Source: Onchocerca volvulus
Lineage: Eukaryota; Nematoda; Chromadorea; Rhabditida; Onchocercidae
Assembly (NCBI GenBank): GCA_000499405.2
Contig: HG738140.1
Span: 15,887,097-15,951,096 of the forward strand
DNA length: 64,000 nucleotides
Reading direction: 5' to 3'
Shown piece by piece: positions 1 through 13,755 of the stretch; the first letter of the stretch is position 1, and each line of letters opens with the position of its first letter. Under the pieces are notes generated by a model. The model was not told the origin of the DNA. It was given only the letters and a program-made list of their open reading frames with translations, and did not search any database. The translations under genes were made by a program, and so were the position numbers.

Positions 1-1290
1 TCCTCATAGTTAAACAACAATCAGAAAAGATATATAAATGTAATGAGAATTTTACGTCTGCAGTAATAAATAAGAAATTTTTCCAATAAATTTGAAAAAA
101 AAAAAAAGAAAAAAGGGAAAACTATACTAAAAACAAGACAGGAGATTAAAAAAGTTGATAAGAAGTTGGAATTGAATTTTGAAATTTGACGAATTAAGAA
201 AGGATTTAATTAAAATATATAACAAGCAAACTTGGTGATGGTGATCTTGTCTCTTTTTCTGCGTTTATTTCATAACTATATGTCATATCATATAATTTAC
301 GAAGAGCATTCTGAAATGAATTAATTTACGTAAAGAAATTAAGTCTTACATAAATGAGATGAATAAAACGAAAGTGAAAAAATTTAAATATAACTGAATT
401 AACAGGACAATTCAAATTTTCTGTTGATATCGAAGTTTTAATATGAGAATTTTGCATAAATGCATCGTTCATAATTAGTGAAAAATATCATTTATGCTTT
501 TTGCTGCCTTTGCATTCTTCTGCCATTTGTTTATGAATTGTGTAATTACGTTTTCTCGTTTGAAAGTCATCTTTATTTGAGTATTATTTCATTTAATGTT
601 TGCTGCTATCACAAATGTACGCCTAACGTGAAAAGATTTTGAACTTGGAAAGTAACGATTTGAGCAGAGATTGTAAGAATAATTAATTTATTAGGAACGG
701 AAATTAATTAAATACTTGATATGCTATTGTTGTTGTTGGTCCCAAATTGGATATGACCGACAGTAAATTTTTTTAAAAGTTCACAATGTGCATTTAAATC
801 ATCTAATCAATTTTGATTTAATCCAATTATCAAATTTAAACTACTGATAAGTAATATCAATTCGGACATAAATGTACTTTCTTGAAGGGTCCAGAAAATA
901 TTTCACCATTATTTGATATAGATTAATTATTATTCTGCTATTTGACGATAAGATATCCGAGATGGATGTTAGTAAGTATTATTTCATTAAGAAGTATCTC
1001 GTTTAAAATTTCAATATGCAAAATTGCTAGAATCTATTTAAAAATTAGAATTTTTCCAAAAAAGCTAAATGTGCAATTTCTAATTTCAACCATAGCATAC
1101 TTTAATCAAATTATTAACAAAGCGTGTTCTGGTAAAAAATTTTCAATTTTGATAACATTAAGAAAATTCTACTACTCATTTCTTATTTTCTCTTTTTCAG
1201 GAATCCAGAAATTTTGTACTTTTCTCGGGAAAGTGTAAATTTCTTCCGGAAAACAGAAGGGACAATTTGATTTTCAAAAAAAAAAAAAAC
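1..1290. other. Probable large intron of the rootletin-like gene
   Basis: After the donor at 1290-1289 no phase-compatible minus-strand exon was found down to position 1. The stretch is AT-rich with a poly-A run at 1276-1289. The plus-strand open frame at 942-1238 is low-complexity and is not supported as coding. Confidence 0.4.
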
Positions 1291-4200
1291 CTGGCTTTCA
1301 GCAAGACGATCACGTGTACGTTTTAGATCGCTTTCTAAAGCAACCAACTTATTATGGCTTTCATCATCACGTGCTTCTAACTCGATAATGCGCTTTGCAC
1401 TTTCCTCATATCTGCAATTTGTAGCCGAAAATTAAATTTGAATAATCTTTGAACTGGAAAAAGGAAGCTATCTGTGCTTTGACAGTCACTGAGCGGAACA
1501 TTTCATTTTTTTTTATGGCCGAAAATGAAAATAACAATATCAGGAGGAACCATAAGTTAGCTATTATATCAATTATCAATCCTCGATCGTTTAGCTTAGA
1601 TTTTCTGCTTTAAAATGTCGCTAGAAACAAACTTTCTCATCAGTTCATCGTGTAGACCAGCATCTTCCGTACGAGCCAATCGAAGTTCAGTGATCAATTC
1701 TGGTCCAATTACCGGAGCTGTTTGTTGTTGCGATTCGTGAAAACGTTTGACTGCTTCGATAAGTACCGTATCCTGCGTGATTTCCACTCCACTCTCGCTT
1801 GACAAATCCGACAACAATGTATGTGTGCCATTCTTAATATTTTGAACATTAATTTCTTGAATTCCTTTTCTTTTTCTACTTCAAAATCAAACAACAACAA
1901 TCTTTTTGGCTTCCCTCTTTTCCGGTTGAATACCGGATTTGAATATGTCATTACATTTGCGTTGAATATATGATAATATCTAACTTTCTAAGCTAAAGCA
2001 CATCAAACTTATTTATCAGCAATTATCTAAGAAACAAATTTATTTTCATCTCAAACGTTGATCTGAAAGCATTTTTTTTTCGAAATTTGAAACTGAAATA
2101 ACAATAAACAATTACCTCAATATTTAATCCTCGTACGATACCACTTACATGTCGAATTACTTTGATGAATTCATTACGCTGATTTTCCAGGTCACGTTCC
2201 GTTTGTTCTCGATATTCGGCGCATTGCTTACGTACTCGCTGTAGCTCTGACCATAATTCCATCATTTTACGTTGTTCTTCACCCAAAAAGCGTGTAAAAT
2301 TCTAGAAATTTTTTGAAAATAAAAAAATTTTTTTGAAATTTTTTGAAAATACTAGCTATTATAAATGAAACATTATGTTATCTATAAATTACTATCATTA
2401 TCATTAGTTAGTATTTATCAGTATCACAATCATTATTCACAATCAGTAATATTATTACATAAAAACACTTACACGTTCTCGAGTCTGATAAATTCTTTCC
2501 TTATCACGAATACTGATTCCAAATTGTTGGCGCAAACGCTGAATCTCACTCTGTAACTGATCATTTTGAAGACGTTCCTGTTGCAATTGGATAGCCAAAT
2601 CTTCTGCTCTAAAATGCAGATATTTTAGATGATTGGATCTCAAACTTTTATTTATCACTATCAATCTTCTCATTTTCATTATTATCTGTCTTATTTTGCA
2701 TTAATAAAAGAATCATTTCAGTGCAACAACCTTCTACGTTCATCCTCTAATTGATTTGCAAAATCGACATCACCAATTTCTTCCATTTTAATTTTTGGAC
2801 TAAGTAACCATTCTTCTTTTAGCTTCATATTTACCAAATCACCCGATTCATTCAAATCATGCACCACCAATCTTCCTTCGATTTCTGCAAAACGTCGCCG
2901 ATATTCCTCGATCTGAAACATTTTTCTTATTTCAAACAGCGAAAAAGAAAAAAAAACTTCGTGAATTTTGAAAAAATTAATTAAATTATTGGAAGGGACA
3001 AAAAAAGAATAATTATGCTTTTGAAAGAATCGATTATTTTTTAAAAATTATAACTAAAAATTTCGTCTATTTCATTCTTTTCAAGAACAAGAAAAAAGAT
3101 AGGAAAAATTAGATGATGAAAACTTGAGAAAACTCATAAAAACGTGACTTTTATCACGATTTTGCAAAATGGAATTTCATCAATGATTAAAGAAGAGGAT
3201 AAAAAAGTTGATTATAATGCATACTTTACGCTGCAGTGCAGCCATTATATCAGCATGTTCACGTTGTTGTTCGGTATTTGCATCGATACGTCTTTTGTAG
3301 TTAATCAATTCATCTCTGGGATGTTCATAAAGAATTCTCGAGATTCCTTCTCCCGTTCTACCGTATCCGAGACCTGTTGAATCCATCGAATCGATATATT
3401 CAATATTATCAGTGCCTATATCACCATCATTTCCTGCTATTCTGAAATTTTTCATCAATTTCGAATGCTCCATCATTATTCATAATAATGATTGAACTAA
3501 GTCAAGTGAAATCAAAGTAAATCTTATCAATTTTAATGATGCAATTAATTTTCTGATTTTCAATGATTATAATAGTGATAAAATGATAGAAGAGATAGAT
3601 GAAGTAAATTCTGACCGGGTGAAATAATTAGATGGAGAATGAAAAATCTTTCATATTTCTCCTTTTTTTTTATTAAAGGAAAAAATTTATTGGGAAAAAA
3701 ATAGCGAATGATTTTTTTTTTCTTTCATTTAAATAATCTTTCAATTATTTTCAAAATAACATAATATTAATTTTCATGCAAATTTGCAATGTATAAAATC
3801 CTCTGCCTAATTAATGATTAATTTTGCTTTTTGCATGTCTTGAAGATAATCAGTTTTGTTAAATATTAATCAACATATTCATTTACTCCCGTTTTTTCTG
3901 GATTCATTTTCCAGAAAAGAAATGATCATTTAGAAAGTCGACAGTAAATGTTATCAAACAAAAATAAATTCTTTTACAGAAAAAAAAAAATGAAAAAGTA
4001 AATAAAAGTTTCTAGAAGTAATTGTATGTAATATAATTTCTATTAAATAAACTTTTTTTTCCTTTTTATATTATCAAAAGTTGTAATTAAAGGAAAAGAA
4101 AAGAAAGACAACAACAACAATAAAGACAATAATGATAATGATAAGAATAACAACAACAATATCAGCAATAATGGCAACAAAGGTAACAAAAGAAGTAAAT

Positions 4201-4940
4201 AAATAAACAATTAGACGAAAACGATGAAAAAATAAAGATTTAATTATCATAATAGTATTTGATCATCAAAACTATGGCTAAGTATATCTCTACCTGTGCT
4301 GCACTATCTGAAAAGCCTTAATTCTCTAGCTTATGTGTTTATATCAGTTCCGACTTATTGTATCAACAATCAGATCTGTTATTTAAACCTAATTTTTCAA
4401 AATTTATAAGTTTGGAACTGATAATCTGAATTTTTTCATTTCATAAAATCAATGTTCTCTTCACATTTTTTATAGTTTTGTTTCTTTCCAAATTTCCACA
4501 TCATATCAAATTTTACGAAAAAATGGGTCGAAAATTTACATTGTTATAAAAACAACTGCATGAATATTTTGACATCTGGAATGTCTTTCTGCGTTTTTTG
4601 ATAAATTTCTTTTCTTTATATTTAGTTTTATTGATAGAGGAAAGAAAAAAAAAACTCCGAAATGAGCTTTCAATTTTTTCCGAAAGTTTTTCAAACTAAA
4701 ATAAACGATCGATAATTTGCCTAACAAATAGTCAATATTCCACAAAAAAAAAAATCTGATTACTGATTACTTTTTTTATATTTTTTGTACTTTCAATCGT
4801 TTACTACTATTTTTATATTCCTTTAATTATTTCTGTTTAATAAATCGAAATATGACTTACTCATGTCTCGTTTCACGAGAAATTGTTTCTTCAGCGCTAC
4901 GTCGTTCCTTCGACGGAGCACCTTCCCTTGCTTTTTCCAT
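1291..4940 (-). CDS. che-10: Rootletin-like ciliary rootlet protein, 5' part (continues off the left edge)
   Basis: Seven exons join in phase on the minus strand: 4940-4861, 3441-3225, 2912-2731, 2608-2473, 2301-2116, 1832-1633 and 1411-1291, giving 1,122 nt or 374 residues. The start at 4940 is chosen because it opens the first phase-compatible exon and lies 17 nt inside a TTTCAG acceptor typical of spliced-leader addition. The product is almost entirely charged coiled coil, rich in E, R, Q and L. The stretch ELWSELQRVRKQ followed by EQTERDLENQRNEF (about residues 220-245) resembles the conserved N-terminal rootletin (CROCC) block, where a Trp-containing helix precedes ERDL. Rootletin polymerises into the striated rootlet beneath the basal body. 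In C. elegans the orthologue CHE-10 supports sensory cilia. The family is much longer (over 1,000 residues), so the rest must lie left of position 1. Family assignment is by recalled similarity, not a search; another long coiled-coil protein is the alternative. Confidence 0.68.
4090..4200. repeat. AAC/AAT/GATAAT trinucleotide-rich microsatellite
   Basis: Imperfect AAC, AAT and GATAAT units run through this stretch, which lies in intron 1 of the rootletin-like gene. It is simple sequence with no coding support. Confidence 0.7.
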
Positions 4941-4962
4941 TTTTTTGGCAGTTCAGCTGAAA
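4941..4962 (-). promoter_or_regulatory. Short 5' leader and candidate spliced-leader acceptor of the rootletin-like gene
   Basis: On the minus strand the sequence reads ...GATATTTCAG, with the acceptor AG at 4958-4957, followed by a 16-17 nt leader and ATG at 4940. A strong acceptor with no upstream coding exon, this close to the start codon, is the usual nematode arrangement for SL1 trans-splicing. It could instead be a cis acceptor for an unseen upstream non-coding exon. No obvious DAF-19 X-box was found by eye in the next few hundred bases upstream. Confidence 0.4.
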
Positions 4963-7204
4963 TATCATCTCAATTCGAACAAATATTCATTCAAATTGTT
5001 TGCTTGAAATTCAGAAAATTTCATTTATGCAAGAAAAAAAAGTGCTGTAATGGAAAACTTTATAAAGAAAACTACGAGTGATAACAATGAAAAAAAAAGG
5101 CGAACAATAATAACTAATAATATGATAGTAATTTCAGCAAGATAAGTTCTTTGTTTGTTTGCTTTCTTTCTCGTAGTTTAAATAAAGTTTATGATGAATA
5201 ATAAATATACAATACAAATAAAAGATGAAGTTAGAAATTAAATCCGAATAATTATTACAAATATAAACTCTCCGCAAATTTGAAATGTAAATGAAATATA
5301 AAATTTTAACAAAATTAAATTCTATAAACTTGGAAAAAATTTTTTTTTTATAAACTTCTGATCGAAAAAAAAAAGAGAAAGAAGAATTTTAACAACACGC
5401 TATGCCTGTCGATAAGAAAACCAAGCCGGATAGTCCGGATAGATATGACTAAATAATAGTTGATTGACAGGTACTTTTTAGAATTAGAAATCGAAGATTC
5501 TGTCGACGATAAATCAATATGCAAATTACGAAAAAAAAAACCTGCTATTATTACTTCATACTAGCGAGAAGAGAAAAAAAGAAAAGATTTCTTAGATCAG
5601 ATCAAATGCCTTTAATGTATGCAAATTTTCTCCAACTTATCAAATCAGTATGCATTTGAACAAATGAAAAATGACTGCTTCATCCTTTGTTGGAAACTTT
5701 TAAATTACTAAAATTTATAACCCATCTAATCAATATAATATCTTATTCCATTTCCAAAATGCTAAAAACAAAAATGAAGGAGGAAAAGTTCGATAACATA
5801 AATTTATTGCATTATTTAATTGCATGCAATAACTGTAGGAATAATAATACTAATATTTTTAATTTTACTTGTAAAAATATAAGTAAAAAATTAAGAAGTG
5901 AAATTAATTTTTCTTAAATAATAAGAAATATAAAACTCAAATTTTGATTAATAATTAATATCTAAAACATTTTAATTATGCAAAATAAAAAGAAATTTAT
6001 CATATGCAAAAAATATATGCACAATATGATTTATTCGTTGAAAAAGTGAAATGATGCATATGAATAAAAATATTAACTAAAATTAATATTAAGAAATATT
6101 AATTAAAATATAATTAATATGATAACAGATTCATTCAACTGCGTTATATATGATTCAGGCTAAAACATAACTTAATATATATTGGGATTGTTTTTAATGC
6201 AGGATAAATGGATTCTCTAAAATTTTTTATTTTCTTTTTATTGTTGGAAAAATATTTTTGCTCTTTTTTTGTTCAACCATTTTTCCCATTATTTTTCCAT
6301 ACTTCTTTCAAATGCTATTTTTTATCGATTTTTCCTAAAATATAAAAAAAAAAAGGGAAAAGCGAAATAATCGTAAAAAATGAAAAGAAAAAAAAAATTA
6401 ATTGCATAACAACAGATGAATGGTTACGCTAATCTATTCGAAAATCCCATAAAATGTAAATTCTGTTTGAATGTTTTACTGAAACATTTAAAGCGAAACA
6501 GTCAAATATTATTCATTTTCAAGATCGGGAAAGACTAGAAGAGGGGACGGGGAACGGGAAAGAAGGAAGGAAAAAATGAAAACAACAAAAAAAAGGAAAA
6601 AACAGAACAAAATCGATGCTAAAAATTAAAGCGAAGAAGTATGAAAATGAAAGAAATTGAAAAAGAATGAAAGAACTGAATGGATTATTAAAAGACGGAA
6701 ATGAGAAATTTTAAACTATAAAGACAGACATATGTTTGTAAATTTTTGAAATTTTCAAAATGAAAAAAAAAGAAATGCCAGATTTTTAATGTTTTTAATA
6801 CACATACATATTGCAAAGATATGAACGTCTGAAATGCATGAGCATAAGTATATCTTTCAATAAAAATTTTTCGTAACATAAAAACAAATTTGAATTAAAA
6901 CTGTTAAAAATAGACAAAAAATTGGAAAAAAATGACGTGAATTGCAATTCTCAATAAAATGATATGCTATTTGCTGCATAAATAACTTTATGATTCTTCA
7001 AACAAAATAATAAATTCACTGACTGAACAGGTGAGCAAAAAAAAAAAGAAAAAATTTAATTAAAATTCTTTTAAAGTAAACTGTTCAAGATAAAACAATA
7101 ATATAATAAACGAGAATATAATGCCATTAATAAGAATTGAAAAAAAATAGATTTTCTTCTCTTTCTTCTAGGTATTCTAGGAACTTTTATTAGTATATGG
7201 ATTA

Positions 7205-7340
7205 AAGCAAAACTTTTAATGGTATTTTATGAGGCAAAACTTTTAATGGTATTTCGATGAAACAGAAATTTCTAGTACTAAACGGAACTTTTGCCAGTAT
7301 TTTATGAGATAAAACTTTTACGGTATTTTGATGAAGCGGA
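7205..7340 (+). repeat. Short imperfect tandem repeat, about 27-bp unit
   Basis: The core AACTTTTAATGGTATTTT followed by ATGAG or GATGA recurs near 7209, 7238 and 7313, with a more diverged copy near 7285 (AACTTTTGCCAGTATTTTATGAGA). The copies are separated by variable spacers, as in a decayed minisatellite. Confidence 0.65.
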
Positions 7341-10199
7341 AAATTTTAACGATGTAACGATGAAATTTTGATAATGGCATATTTCCCCTTTTTTCTGTTC
7401 TTCTTTCCCCAAAATTTTCTGTTTGAAAAGGTCAAAATTGTCATTTATAAGTTAATTACTTAAAAGCATCGATATTGAGCTTAAAAATGTTGCTTATCAT
7501 TTGCTAACTATATGCTTCAAGCAATTTTGAGTGCTTTAAAAACATAAAATGTAAAAATTTCTTTCTTGTTCAAGGCATAAAAATATTTTTTCCAAAATTT
7601 CAAATTGAATTTATAGGAAACTGTAGATCTTACCGACAACACAAATAATGCTTTTTAATAATCCTCACAAAAAAAAAAGTTCAAAAAGAGAAAATAAAGA
7701 ATTGAAGATAAGTTTATTGTTTCACAGCATTGAAATATAGTTTTGCGTCAGTTATTATTTAAGCGTGATAAAACGGATTAAATTTAACAAGAAAAAGATT
7801 TCAAATTACGAAATAAAAAGTTGTAAAGATTCAAAAATCTTTAAACAATAATAAATTATATTTTATTAAATTATTACTTACCCATTATAACTATTAACTT
7901 AGATAAACTTATTAAATAGAGTTTAACTTAATAAAACATTTTAATTAGAGAAAACAGTTAAAAAGTTCCAAATTTCTATTAATAAGAATAATTCACAATA
8001 TTTAATGAGACTGATACTTTTTCTTGGCCGATGATATGAATTTATCAATGATAATAAATGATAACAATATTATTTAATTCTTGTTCATGTTGAGCGCTTA
8101 ATCATACTTTTTTTTATATAATATTAAGTATTTGCTCATACAATTTTGTTACTTATTGTTAGAACTAAAAGAGAAAGAATTAAAGTAATCATTTACTTTT
8201 TAATTAATTTTATGATTATTACTTGTCATTCGATGAATTTTTTCATTTACAATCTTCATACTGTATTGCAACATTTTAACAATCAATTGGAAAAAAAAAA
8301 GGAAAATTAAAATATAAAAAAAGAAGTAAAAAATCTTGAAAATATTTTGATAATGGCAATAAAAATTAATGAATTTTCGCCGTTTTTTTGATTCATTTTT
8401 TATATTAAGTTAAATTCTAAAAATATCAAAATAAAAACATTTACCAATTATTTAGATTTATTGAAACATTTTAAAAAATAGATGAAATGATGGAACTGCA
8501 AAAAAGAATTAATTAAGTAGAAAAACAAGCTTAATTAAGCGATATTTCCCATCTTTTTCTTCCCTCTTCTCTCGCTTTTCCTTTCTTTTCTTTTTTTTCC
8601 CTTTTTTTTTTTTTTTTTTTTTTTGAAAGGATGAAAAAAGCGACCTTTTAAATTATTTTAATAAAAAATAGAAATAAATAAATCCAGAAAAACAACAATT
8701 ACAGGTGAATTTTAGTGCTATATAAGTTGATTAGTTTACCAAATAATTGCCATAATTATCTCGTATCCATGATAATTTAAATTATTCCAATTAATTGGAA
8801 TCGTTATTACACCCTCTGTATGAACAAATTATTCGGTTTCAATCAAATATCATCAAAAAACCGGAAATTGCTTTTTTCTCTTTTTTTTTTTTTTTTTTTC
8901 ATACATATAATTGCGATCATGGAATCTTCATATTTTAGTATCTTTACTTTTATTTCCAATCAATAAACAAATGAATTATATGAGAATTTATGTATATATT
9001 TTTGTGCCGAATGTATTTCAAAACTTAAAATTAAAAAATTTTCAGAATTTCAACTTACTATCAAGCTTTTTCTATCTCCTAATTACTGTTCTTCACCATT
9101 TTTTCTCTGTGATACTACTATTTTTGAGAAATTATTACCGATGAAAACTGAAAACGAAACGATGAAAAAAAACATGAAATAAAGAACATTTGCAGTAAGA
9201 AATGATTATCAATTAAGGTATTTTAACGTGATTAATCAAACAAGGAATTGGAATGCAAAATAGGAAAAAAGTGAAAGTTTAGTCATCCGAAATTTTTAAT
9301 ATAATTTAACGGTGTAGAGAAATTTGATACAACTAAAATTAATGCATGGAATGTTGAAATTAGCAATGTTGTTTGATTTCTTTCCTTTTCTTTCTTTTTT
9401 TCTTAATTTGACAAGATTAAATGATATCGTCATATAATGTTCATAGTTGCTATTATTTTCATCGATTCAGATCAATAACAAAAATCAATTCATATTTTCT
9501 AAAATTACAAAATTAAATCGTATACTATAAAATTTATACATAGATTTATATCGAAGAAAAGAAAATAATGATACAATCCGAAAGAAATATGAACGTTAGC
9601 TATTTGACAACATTTATTTGAATGTTTATTTTTTGCTAACTGATTCATTTGACTTTTAAAATGCTTGAAATTTTACGCTAAAAGTTTCTTTTCCATTATC
9701 ACATACACAAATATCAACAATTGTGCTATCACAAATATCAATATCAAAGCAGACTGAAAATATTAGATGATTTAAGGCCACATCAAACTGCTGCTACTGC
9801 TACTATTATTATTATTATTCGCTCCTTTTAATTGTTTATTAATTGAATTTAGAAAATTTTAATTAAATATCTAAATTGTATATGAATCTAAAATATTTGA
9901 TTAAGCAAAAATAATTTTTAACTTTTGAAATCAAAAAATAAAATAAAAGAATTTAATGCAGCAAATTTCAATTTTTTTAAAATTAATTTATTTGTTTCTA
10001 TAAATGGCAAATGTGAATTAATTGTTCAAAGTTTGGGCCGTCAAATTGAATTTCTGTAATGAACTATCATCATGTACATATGAGATGGCAGTAAAAAAAA
10101 AAAAAAAAAAGGAAAAGGAGAAACGGATGATGGAAGTTTCTGGCAAAACAAAAAAAGGAAAGAAGAACTGATGAAAAAGTCGATGTTTTGATTTTATTT

Positions 10200-10245
10200 G
10201 AAAAAGAAAGACAGAGAGAGGGAGAGAGAGAGAAAGAGAAAAAAA
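10200..10245 (+). repeat. GA-rich purine tract
   Basis: A run of GA/GAGAGG units (AGAGAGAGGGAGAGAGAGAG type) forms a polypurine tract. A second, longer one lies at 13710-13755. Confidence 0.75.
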
Positions 10246-10319
10246 GTAGTCTTTTAGCATGTCATAATGCACTTTTCAGTATTGATTGGAAAATAGTTGA
10301 AAAACAGGCAGAAGTAGAT

Positions 10320-10560
10320 GCTTCACCCGTAGAAGACATTTAACGAAATATGGATTTTTCCATCTTTGGATGGAACTTTGACGAAGATACTTTCACTTAC
10401 GTGAAAGATATATTTGACGGAAGATTTTGTCACTTCTAAAAAAATACATTTAACGAATTTTCTACCTGCAGAAGAATTTTTCGACGAGAGAATTCCCTTC
10501 CGTGGAAGAAATTTTGTTGAGAGATGAATGAATGTTGCGGTGGCAGAAGAAATATGGCGG
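10320..10560 (+). repeat. Degenerate minisatellite with roughly 33-40 bp unit
   Basis: A loose unit of the form GAAGA-ATTTgACGaaga followed by a TTCCacTTcCGTG-like tail recurs about seven times (near 10328, 10370, 10402, 10443, 10471, 10503 and 10541). The regular spacing of ATTTRACGA-like and CTTCCGTG-like blocks removes stops in one minus-strand frame and creates a 159-codon open frame at 10802-10323. That frame is a product of the repeat and has no recognisable domain. Confidence 0.55.
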
Positions 10561-12225
10561 AAGATATATTCAGCGCAGCCCTTGAAAGAAAACTGCACAC
10601 ACAAGAAATGAGAAGGAATATAAGAGGAACATTTGTGGCGAAAAATGAATTTGATGGATGATGATTTATGGAAGAGAATTTTTCGGAAAAATTGCAGAAA
10701 GTATGTTTCTGGAAGGAAGTAATGAAACAAAGGTATGCATGGATGGGTGGATGGATGGATGCTTGTGAAGGAAGAGCGGAACAATTGCAGGAAGAATTTC
10801 AATCACAACAAATAAGTGGACAGGACAGACTAACAACACAAACATTCGCTAAAGATAAACAAATAAGTGAAATGAGTTTGGGTTATTAGGAATTTTATCA
10901 ATTGAATTGCGGGAAAAAGGCAAGAAATGAAGTTCTTTTTCTTGAGAATACATATTTCGAAGTTAAAGTAGAAAATAGCAAGAAGAAAATCGTTTATTAA
11001 TGTTGCAATCATCAATGATTTATTTGTTAAAAAAAGAGAGAGAAAAAAAGAAAAAAAGATGTCTTAAACGAAAATTGTGTATTTTACTGTAAAATAATGA
11101 TTGATACAAATCGTCAATGTATGAAATAATAGCAAAAATTAAAAATGCATGATATGGAGTTTATGTTAAAAAAAAAAGTGAAAAAAAATTGCTGAAGAAA
11201 AAGGTAAATAAAAAATTACCTAATTTTTCCTTTTTTTTTTGCTTTTCCTACATTTTTTCCTAATATTTTGCTAGAAAAAGTAAAATTATTCGCAAAATTA
11301 TTTTCAAATATTTTTCCTTTTCTCTTCTAATCATTAATTAATCATAATGTTTATATTGTTTGCAGATTTGGTTCACCTGTTTCCATCATTTCATGTGTGG
11401 ATAAAATTGCTCGATGCATTTTGGGTATTTTTAGAATGCAATAATAATTTTTTTCTTTTTGGTGCATTCATTCAAAATAAACCATTGATTATAAATCGTT
11501 CAACAAATAATTACTTTTTTTTAAAAAAATTCTGTTTACAAATCATAAATAACTGGTTTTTCTTACAAATTACTGGTTTTTCCCTACTTCTTTTTTTGGT
11601 GTTTGAAGTTAAAAAAATTTATTGAACAAAGAGGTAGAATCTAACTAAGAACATTTCTATCACAATAAATATTACACTGTTCTGAGCACCGAAAAAGATA
11701 TGATTAAGTTGAAATTATCATTTAAAAAGAATGGAAAAAATTTCACTTCAGAAAAAGTATATATTACGGTAATTAATTATCACTGAAATTTGCAAGATGT
11801 GATTATTTAACTCCTTAAAAATTTAATATTTCTTAATTTTTCAAATTTCTTTTGTTTTTGTTTTTTTCAATTGCAAGATTTTAAACGGATGTGCAGAAGA
11901 GCGGAAATTACCCATGAATATCCTAATCATTTTTTTTTTTCTTTCTATTTTGGCATTTAGCATGAGGAAATACTATTGTTTACAAATAAAATTATGGGAA
12001 AGCTTTAAAAATTTCTAACATTTTTACAAACTTGATATTTATAAACCTATTTATGAAAATGCTCGAAGTTAGCAAAAAAAAAAACTTTTTTTTACCCAGA
12101 ACTTCAAAATCTTATAAATATAAATAACATTTAAAACTGAACTTGAATTGTTTATCTAATATATTCCATCAATATTATCTCAAATCTTTGCAAGATTGAT
12201 TATTTTTGAAACATTTATTGAAATT

Positions 12226-12374
12226 AATGTTTACTGAGATGAAATGAAATGATTGATGAATGTCGAAATGCTTTCTATTAATCCAAGTTTTTTAAAAAAG
12301 CTTAAAACGAAACTTAGATTAATGTAAAATATATTTTCATTTATCAATCATTTCATTTCATTGCAGTAAACATT
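12226..12374. repeat. Hairpin element with ~64-bp inverted arms (MITE-like)
   Basis: Left arm 12226-12289 and right arm 12311-12374 are inverted copies. Both begin AATGTTTACTG and continue ATGAAATGAAATGATTGAT, and the similarity extends with mismatches to a shared AAGTT end around a loop of about 21 nt. The whole could fold into one long hairpin. This is the structure expected of a small foldback or MITE copy; no transposase is present. Confidence 0.75.
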
Positions 12375-13709
12375 GGTTTAATAGAAGAGAAAGTATGACA
12401 ACGAGCCAAAAAAAAAATAAATAAATACAAATGAAGTAAGCCTAACTGCTGAAGGAAAAGCAACGAAATAGAAGGGCAAGAATGGGCTGATGCCTGTTGT
12501 TAAGCCTAGGCTCTTTATTCAATTTCATGTTTATTGCATCTAAAACTAAAGGGAAATTTATCGCACACTTTATTGATCGATTATATACGAAATGAGAGAA
12601 ATGAAAGAAGTCTGAATAGAATTGAACTTTTTTAATATAAAACTGAGAAATATTAATTGAAATAGAAAGTAAACAATTAATGTGTACTGTGGAATTAATT
12701 GGCAAGTGGAATTATTAGATACAATACAATCAATCGACAAATAATTATTTAATTAACAAAGTAAATCAATGTATTGTTGAAAATGGAAGGGAAATGAAAA
12801 TAAGAAATCGAAAAAAGAACTGAATAATCAGAATAGAATGAAGAATAAAATAAAGAGGAATATCGAAGTATATAATTCACTAATTTGTCTATTATATTTG
12901 AAAGAGAAGTGTTGATTCAATTTCATTTTTCTTAATTTCATTGCTTTTTTTTGCGGGAATAATAAATTATTATAATTTTTCAAATCATAAATCTTTTTTC
13001 ATCTTTTTTTCACCATTTCTTTTTCAAAAACCATGGATTACTCATAAATTGGGCAATCAATCATGCATTGAAAGTGGCATACTGGAACAAATAGATGATA
13101 CTTAAATATTTTAATTACCGAGATTACATCATAAATATTTATCAATTTAAAAGTAAAAAAAAATTTTATTCAAACCAAGTAACACTGGTAATAATGAAAT
13201 TTGAAATTCGAGATTTATTATGGATTGGAATTTCATTCTTTTAAGCATAAGTAATTTGAATCTAAAATAAATGTAAAATCTTTTTCAACATTTTTCAAAA
13301 AATTTCTTAACACAAATTAAATTTTCTACACAAATTAAATTTTCTTATATCCGATTTAAGCCCTCAAGCTATTTAATTCATTTCAAACAAAATGGAATGA
13401 TTCAGATGACATTAATCTGATGACTAATTTTTTTTGTTGTTTTTAGCAAAATTCTATTCCTGTCTGCGATGAGTCAGGAATTTATTGCATTTTACAAAGC
13501 TGTCTGTTTTGATTTTTGAACTGAATTAAATTAAAGCTTAAGTTTAATTATAGAGAAATCTATTTTCCAAAATTTGAGAACTTTTTAGTTAAAAGCACAA
13601 ATCTAAGTTTATTTTAAAAGAGCATAGAGAAGGGAATAAGAGATGAAAAAAAAGTTTTTTAATAAAAGTACAAAAAAGGCATGCCATCATAACACTTTCT
13701 CGTTGCAAG

Positions 13710-13755
13710 GGACAGAGAGAGAGAGGGGGAGAGAGAGAAAGAGAGAGAGAGAAAT
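13710..13755 (+). repeat. (GA)n microsatellite
   Basis: GAGAGAGAGAGGGGGAGAGAG followed by further AGAGAGAGAG units. It is a polypurine simple repeat in intergenic DNA. Confidence 0.85.

Noticed and set aside
942..1238. 98-codon plus-strand open frame
   Set aside because: Low-complexity I/K/F peptide, no domain, inside what appears to be an intron of the rootletin-like gene.
10323..10802. 159-codon minus-strand open frame
   Set aside because: Explained by the degenerate tandem repeat and purine-rich opposite strand; no recognisable domain or splice context.
10668..10889. 73-codon plus-strand open frame with coding-like E/Q/K content
   Set aside because: Purine-rich strand bias next to the minisatellite explains it; no homologue or conserved motif recognised and no flanking splice structure.
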